Assembly (NCBI GenBank): GCA_003104895.1
Contig: PQAG01000069.1
Location: forward strand, 1 to 9,174
DNA from: Nitrosomonadales bacterium
Lineage (GTDB): Bacteria > Pseudomonadota > Gammaproteobacteria > Burkholderiales > Sulfuricellaceae
Reading direction: 5' to 3'
Length of the DNA: 9,174 nt
Part shown: one piece after another, positions 5,728-9,174 of the stretch
Position numbering within the stretch: position 1 is the stretch's first letter
Layout of the letters: each line of letters begins with the position of its first letter
The notes under the pieces: generated by a model
The model's database searches: none
What the model was told of the DNA's origin: nothing
The model's input: only the letters and a program-made list of their open reading frames with translations
Position numbers and translations under genes: made by a program

Positions 5728-7293
5728 TCAGCCCGGGCAGGCGATGTAATCGGGTAAATCCCCGAACACCCTGGTGCAGTTGCGCCCTTCCTGCTTGGCG
5801 CGGTAGAGCACCTTGTCTGCATTCGCGACAATCTCTCCGGCAGAATAGCCGCTGTCGGGATGCCCGCAGATGCCGATGCTCACCGTCACGCCGATGCTTT
5901 CGCCGCTGGGGAGCGGGATGCGGGATTTTTCCATGGCACGCCTGATCCTTTCTGCGACGCAGTAGGCGCCAGCCTTGTCGGTCTCGGGCAGCAGGATGGC
6001 GAACTCCTCGCCGCCGAAGCGCGCCACCATGTCCACGGCGGTCCGCACCTGGCAGCGCAACAGGCCGGCCAGAAAGCGCAGCACGGCGTCCCCGGCCGGG
6101 TGGCCGTAGCTGTCATTGACCTTCTTGAAATGGTCCACGTCCAGCATCAGCATGGAGTAGCGGTTCTGGTAGCGCATACAGCGGGCGGCCTCGATGCTCA
6201 GGCGTTCGTCGAAGGTGCGCCGGTTGCTGAGCCCCGTCAGGCCGTCCATGCTGGCCAGGTCGGTCATCCTGGCGTGGAGGCGGGCATTGTTGACGGCGCC
6301 CGCCGCCAGGTTGGCGAAGGTGGTGAGCAATTCGATTTCGTCTGGTTCGAATTCGTCGCGGTCATCGCGATACACATACAGCACGCCCAGGGGCTGGCTG
6401 TGGAAGGTCAGCGGCAGGCAGGCGAAGGAACGGATGCCCTCTTCCCGCGCCAGGCGGCTGAGTTGATGGCGGGTGCCGGGAAGGTCGTTGCTGGGCACGT
6501 AAGCGCCAGAGGTGAACGCTTCGTCCGCCAGGCCGCCGCGCCGGAATTCCATGTGGCTGACGAAGTGTTCGGACAGGCCCTGGGTCACCCATTCCTTGAA
6601 CAGCCCCTCGGCCTGGTCGTAAAAGGCGATGCATGAAGCTTTCGAATGGGTGAAGGCGATGGCGCAGCGCATCACTTCGTCGAGCACCTCGCGCAGGCTG
6701 AGCGAAGAGGTGAGCGCGGCGGCAACCTGATTGAGCGCGGCCAGTTGCGACATCTTGAGGCTGATATTCTTCTGCCGGTCGTGGATATAGGTATCGATGG
6801 CGATGCCCATGTCGAAGAAGACGACCTTGAGCAGGGCGCGCATGTTCTCCAGGGTGGCCTGATCGGCGAGGCCGCCCTCTTCCCACAGATGCGGGAAAAG
6901 CATGGAAAGATATTTGTGGTAGGCGCCCAGATACCACTTGGGGCCCAGCCCGATGCGCTGAAGCGCGATGCCGATGCGCAGGCGGTCGCAAGTGTAGCTG
7001 CGGCCATACTCCCCTGCGGTCAGGCCGTCGAGATACTGGCTCTGGGTGCTTTTGAGGTGCTCGACATGGCTGTCATCGCCGAGCAGTGCGCGGGTTTCGC
7101 CGAAAGAAAGGAGATGGTTGTAGAAGGCGTCGACCACCTCTGCGCGTATACCCTTCAGTTCATCGTGCAATATCCGGAGATGCGCGATGTCGCTTTCGCC
7201 AAACTCAAGGAAAGCCTTGCGCGTGCTGATTTCGTCATCGGTAATGCCCATCTCCAGGGCGATCTCATGCAGTACCGCGCCATCCAATTGCAT
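5728..7293 (-). CDS. Globin-coupled diguanylate cyclase (protoglobin-GAF-GGDEF)
   Basis: 521 aa from the ATG at 7293, cytoplasmic, predicted to make cyclic di-GMP from two GTP. Domain order: protoglobin sensor about 15-175, GAF about 190-340, GGDEF about 343-508. The cyclase site is intact: D385 in MLDVDHFKKVND and RFGGEEF with GGEEF at 427-431. The product-inhibition site normally reads RxxD just before this; here D421 is preceded by T418, with Arg one position off (R417), so feedback inhibition is doubtful. In the globin domain the segment RIGIALQRIGLGPKWYLGAY is clear, but the heme-ligating proximal His expected in (V)HxRIGL is L111 (codon CTT, 6963-6961). Heme binding is therefore uncertain. 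I prefer the ATG at 7293 over the in-frame ATG at 7308: GGAG lies 9 nt before 7293, nothing suitable precedes 7308, and an extended -10 promoter implies transcription starts near 7310. Confidence 0.92.
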   Translation of the reverse strand: MQLDGAVLHEIALEMGITDDEISTRKAFLEFGESDIAHLRILHDELKGIRAEVVDAFYNHLLSFGETRALLGDDSHVEHLKSTQSQYLDGLTAGEYGRSYTCDRLRIGIALQRIGLGPKWYLGAYHKYLSMLFPHLWEEGGLADQATLENMRALLKVVFFDMGIAIDTYIHDRQKNISLKMSQLAALNQVAAALTSSLSLREVLDEVMRCAIAFTHSKASCIAFYDQAEGLFKEWVTQGLSEHFVSHMEFRRGGLADEAFTSGAYVPSNDLPGTRHQLSRLAREEGIRSFACLPLTFHSQPLGVLYVYRDDRDEFEPDEIELLTTFANLAAGAVNNARLHARMTDLASMDGLTGLSNRRTFDERLSIEAARCMRYQNRYSMLMLDVDHFKKVNDSYGHPAGDAVLRFLAGLLRCQVRTAVDMVARFGGEEFAILLPETDKAGAYCVAERIRRAMEKSRIPLPSGESIGVTVSIGICGHPDSGYSAGEIVANADKVLYRAKQEGRNCTRVFGDLPDYIACPG

Positions 7294-7316
7294 GCAACTT
7301 TTCTCCATAAAATATT

Positions 7317-7325
7317 ATTATATCA
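7317..7325 (-). promoter_or_regulatory. Extended -10 promoter of the diguanylate cyclase gene
   Basis: TGATATAAT on the minus strand is a perfect TATAAT (7322-7317) with the TGn extension (7325-7323). No good -35 stands at 16-18 nt, which extended -10 promoters tolerate. The predicted start of transcription near 7310 leaves about 17 nt of leader before the ATG at 7293, containing its GGAG site. Confidence 0.5.
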
Positions 7326-7426
7326 CTGTCATTATTTTTAATGGTCTAGTGAGGCAGATATGAAAACCGAGGATTGTCCGGAACAGGATCCGGGAGGATG
7401 CTGATATTCTGGCATAGGGGGTTTGC

Positions 7427-7900
7427 CTAACATCCGGAGATCTTGCCCAGGCGGTAGGCCTGGAATAGCGCGTTTTTGAGCGCCGGATGCCGATCGAGAT
7501 GATCAACCCCCAGTTCGCGCAGGGCGATAGCCTGCAACTGGCCGAGAATCCGGTTTTCCTGCCAGCGTGCGGCAAATGTCTCCATATCAAACTCCCCGTT
7601 AATCAGGAATTCGGCGGCCAGTCCTTCGGCGTTGGAGAAAATGATCTCCGTCTCCTGCATGACTTCATACAGATAGGAATAGGTGTCGATGCCATGCTTT
7701 TCAGCCAGGAGCGCATGAATCTGCGGGAGCGAGCCGTGATGCTCGAGAAGGTCATCCAGGTCGATAGTTGCAGAAGGCGCATATGTCTCGCCCTTGAAAG
7801 AAAACTCGACGTGGGCGTCTATGCTGTTTTTCATCTTGTCTGCCAGTGCTGAATCATTGTGAGGGTCAAGTTCAGGCCGCGCTTCGAGGCCTTGAAACAT
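7427..7900 (-). CDS. Hypothetical protein, soluble, unknown function
   Basis: 157 aa from the ATG at 7900, or 135 aa from the ATG at 7834 (MKNSIDAHVEFSFKGE), which may be the true start because residues before it look unstructured. Neither ATG has a clear ribosome binding site. No signal peptide or membrane helix is visible. The N-terminal half begins with a beta-like segment (HVEFSFKGETY) and a DLDD motif. The rest is mainly helical and acidic, with SYLYEVMQETEIIF and a C-terminal helical block rich in Leu/Ala ending LFQAYRLGK. I do not recognise the family. Codon use resembles the chromosomal neighbours, and the good reading frame with no stop makes a real gene likely. It is divergent from the small secreted peptide gene and lies ahead of the cyclase gene on the same strand, separated by 133 nt containing the cyclase promoter, so it is probably its own unit. 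Confidence 0.75.
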   Translation of the reverse strand: MFQGLEARPELDPHNDSALADKMKNSIDAHVEFSFKGETYAPSATIDLDDLLEHHGSLPQIHALLAEKHGIDTYSYLYEVMQETEIIFSNAEGLAAEFLINGEFDMETFAARWQENRILGQLQAIALRELGVDHLDRHPALKNALFQAYRLGKISGC

Positions 7901-7913
7901 CTCGTTACATCTT

Positions 7914-7919
7914 GTTATA
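7914..7919 (-). promoter_or_regulatory. Possible -10 element upstream of the hypothetical gene
   Basis: TATAAC on the minus strand matches TATAAT at five of six positions. The hexamer 17 nt upstream (TTTCCG) is a poor -35. If used, transcription would begin only about 7 nt before the ATG at 7900, which would favour the downstream ATG at 7834 as the start. Confidence 0.25.
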
Positions 7920-8060
7920 TGCGGATGATATAGCCCGGAAACCTCTGGTCCCTATCATGCTTCACATCGACGGTCGCCGCAGCGCTTCAGCCGTTTCAGG
8001 GGCGAACGCGAGGGGTTGAATGATCCGTTTGATATTTATGAATTTTACAGGAATTGGAAT

Positions 8061-8231
8061 ATGAAAAAAGCCATTCAAACCGCAGTACTCGCCTCCCTCC
8101 TGACCTCGTTCCCGGCATTTGCGCGCCATCCTGCCGAAGACATCATAGATCCGGATGCCTGGGAAATGATCGGCCAGAATATGGTGGATGCAGATTCGCC
8201 GCACCTGAATCTTGATTTCACTTCCATGTGA
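8061..8231 (+). CDS. Small secreted peptide of unknown function
   Basis: 56 aa, the only plus-strand gene I support here. The ATG at 8061 follows AGGA (8049-8052) with 8 nt spacing; an in-frame ATG at 8016 has no such site and would bury the signal peptide, so 8061 is preferred. Residues 1-21 form a Sec signal peptide: MKK, a hydrophobic core (TAVLASLLTSF) and a cleavage site AFA before Arg22. The mature product would be about 35 residues, acidic (EDIIDPD, DAD), without cysteines, and exported to the periplasm or beyond. I do not recognise a family. It ends just ahead of a good intrinsic terminator (8254-8279), so it is a self-contained single-gene transcript between two minus-strand genes. 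Possible roles such as a periplasmic accessory factor are not supported by any motif. Confidence 0.7.
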   Translation: MKKAIQTAVLASLLTSFPAFARHPAEDIIDPDAWEMIGQNMVDADSPHLNLDFTSM

Positions 8232-8253
8232 TTCATGGTTTGAAGGGAAAGGG

Positions 8254-8279
8254 CTGCCCGGCTGCCGGACAGTTTTTTT
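8254..8279 (+). terminator. Intrinsic terminator of the small secreted peptide gene
   Basis: The stem CTGCCCGG (8254-8261) pairs with CCGGACAG (8265-8272), 8 positions with one C/A mismatch, around a CTG loop. Seven T (8273-8279) follow directly. It begins 22 nt after the stop at 8231. The T-run is on the plus strand, so it serves the peptide gene rather than the converging peptidase gene. Confidence 0.8.
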
Positions 8280-8314
8280 CTTGCGCGGGATTGGCTGCAT
8301 TGGCTTGCTCGATG

Positions 8315-9174
8315 CTACGGCAATTCAAGTGCCATCAGGGCATGGAACAATCCTTCTACCACCTCCCCCATCGCCGGGTAGTTCAGCTTCGCCGGCGTGT
8401 CATCGGCAGAATGGTAGGCTGCATTGCGATAGAAGGCAGTGTCGGTGACCATGATTGCCGGGTACCCCTGGCGCCAGAAGGAGAGGTGATCGCTCCAGGC
8501 CACACCGGGAACAAATTCGAACGTGGCGAGCGTTTCCACGGGGAAATCCGAGTGCGCCTTGAAAGCCGCGGCCAGGCGCTGCAGTTCCTTGCGGGAGGCG
8601 CGGTTTGAAACCATGGCGATGAAATTTGCCCGGTCCGGATAAAAGTGCCGCAGCAGCGGCGGGTAGCCCTGGCTGCCCGGCTTGTCGCTGTATGATCCCA
8701 GCATCTCCAGGGAAATCATGAGGCGGATGTTCTCGCCGCGCGCCTTCGCGGCTTCGGCATAAACCCTGCTGCCCATCTGGCCCCAGAAAAAGAAGGGCGG
8801 CTCCTCGTTGACGAAGGCCACGAAGCGCAAGGTGCGCGCTGTTTCTATCGCGGCGAAAAGGCGGCTGAGCTCCAGGAGAGCCGCGATCCCGCTGGCGTTG
8901 TCGTCTGCGCCGGGCGAACCCGTGATGGTGTCGTAGTGCGCGCCCACCAGAATGATTTCGCCGGGGTGGGTCTTGCCTGTGCGGCACACTTCCAGATTTT
9001 CGCTTGTCACGTCAAAGGCCTGGTAATTCTGCGAATTGATCTGGTAACCCTGGGCGGCCCATTCGCTGCGAATGTAGTCGGCGGCTGCATGCAGCGCTTC
9101 CGGCCGGAATACGTGGCGCTCTCCGATATCCAGGGCAAGACGGGAAACATGAGCGCGCAGGCGGTCTGCGAGCA
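8315..9174 (-). CDS. M28-family zinc metallopeptidase (aminopeptidase-like), C-terminal part
   Basis: The frame is open to the right edge, giving 285 visible residues; the N-terminus lies outside the window. A GTG at 9010 is in frame but is not the start, because the sequence upstream continues with family-like residues (ALDIGERHVFRPEAL, then AADYIRSEWAAQGY). The five metal ligands of M28 co-catalytic peptidases are present in order: His of VGAHYDT (8938-8936), Asp of GADDN (8905-8903), the Glu pair of NEEPP (8806-8801), Glu of SLEMLG (8707-8705) and His of YHSADDT (8413-8411). Family members remove N-terminal residues from peptides, and many are exported or membrane-anchored; localisation cannot be judged without the N-terminus. 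The subtype with NEEPPFF and WSDHLSFW is common in proteobacteria. The stop TAG at 8317-8315 converges with the secreted peptide gene. Exact substrate unknown. Confidence 0.9.
   Translation of the reverse strand, partial: LADRLRAHVSRLALDIGERHVFRPEALHAAADYIRSEWAAQGYQINSQNYQAFDVTSENLEVCRTGKTHPGEIILVGAHYDTITGSPGADDNASGIAALLELSRLFAAIETARTLRFVAFVNEEPPFFFWGQMGSRVYAEAAKARGENIRLMISLEMLGSYSDKPGSQGYPPLLRHFYPDRANFIAMVSNRASRKELQRLAAAFKAHSDFPVETLATFEFVPGVAWSDHLSFWRQGYPAIMVTDTAFYRNAAYHSADDTPAKLNYPAMGEVVEGLFHALMALELP

Noticed and set aside
4535..5749. Long plus-strand open frame (404 codons) across the HPP gene
   Set aside because: It is antisense to a well-supported HPP-CBS gene, has a Gly/His/Gln-biased composition typical of GC-rich shadow frames, and shows no domain or ribosome binding site.
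7378..7393. Hairpin CCGGA/TCCGG behind the hypothetical gene, considered as a terminator
   Set aside because: The stem is only 5 bp and no T-run follows on either strand, so termination is not supported.
7875..7893. Dyad AGGCC...GGCCT near the start of the hypothetical gene
   Set aside because: Only 5 bp per arm and inside the first codons of the reading frame; no sign of a regulator site.
8016..8060. Upstream in-frame ATG at 8016 for the secreted peptide gene
   Set aside because: It lacks a ribosome binding site and would place 15 charged and aromatic residues before a textbook signal peptide that starts at 8061.

Overview
The window looks like chromosomal DNA of a betaproteobacterium, probably from the Nitrosomonadales neighbourhood (Gallionellaceae or Sulfuricellaceae-like). 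This is inferred from the moderately high GC of the housekeeping genes, an E. coli-length PurB, an HPP-CBS membrane protein and a globin-coupled diguanylate cyclase. No database search was possible, so the taxonomy is an impression. No rRNA, tRNA, CRISPR array or insertion sequence was found. Almost all genes lie on the minus strand, so transcription runs from high to low coordinates.

Right part (about 2260-9174, GC-rich, ordinary chromosome): an M28-family metallopeptidase enters from the right edge. A tiny secreted peptide gene follows on the plus strand with its own intrinsic terminator. Next come a conserved-looking hypothetical protein, a protoglobin-GAF-GGDEF diguanylate cyclase, an HPP membrane protein with two CBS domains, and purB (adenylosuccinate lyase). 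Directly behind purB, with only 2 bases between, sits a HEPN/MNT pair (HI0074/HI0073 type) that has the motif set of a type VII-like toxin-antitoxin module.

Left part (about 1-2260, visibly more AT-rich, accessory): two very small membrane proteins, one resembling a single three-helix PnuC/SemiSWEET-type bundle, precede a standalone MBL/beta-CASP (RNase J-like) nuclease. That nuclease is tightly coupled to a partial gene running off the left edge. The partial gene is not in the supplied protein list, and I read it as a PcfJ-domain protein. A 37-codon coding-like tail ends on the start codon of the nuclease gene (TAATG overlap), as if a third upstream operon member had been truncated.

The candidate undescribed system is this beta-CASP nuclease plus PcfJ-like operon. 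Other points of note are a globin sensor whose proximal histidine is replaced by leucine through what could be one base change, a diguanylate cyclase without a canonical RxxD inhibitory site, and the toxin-antitoxin pair hitched to the purB transcript.
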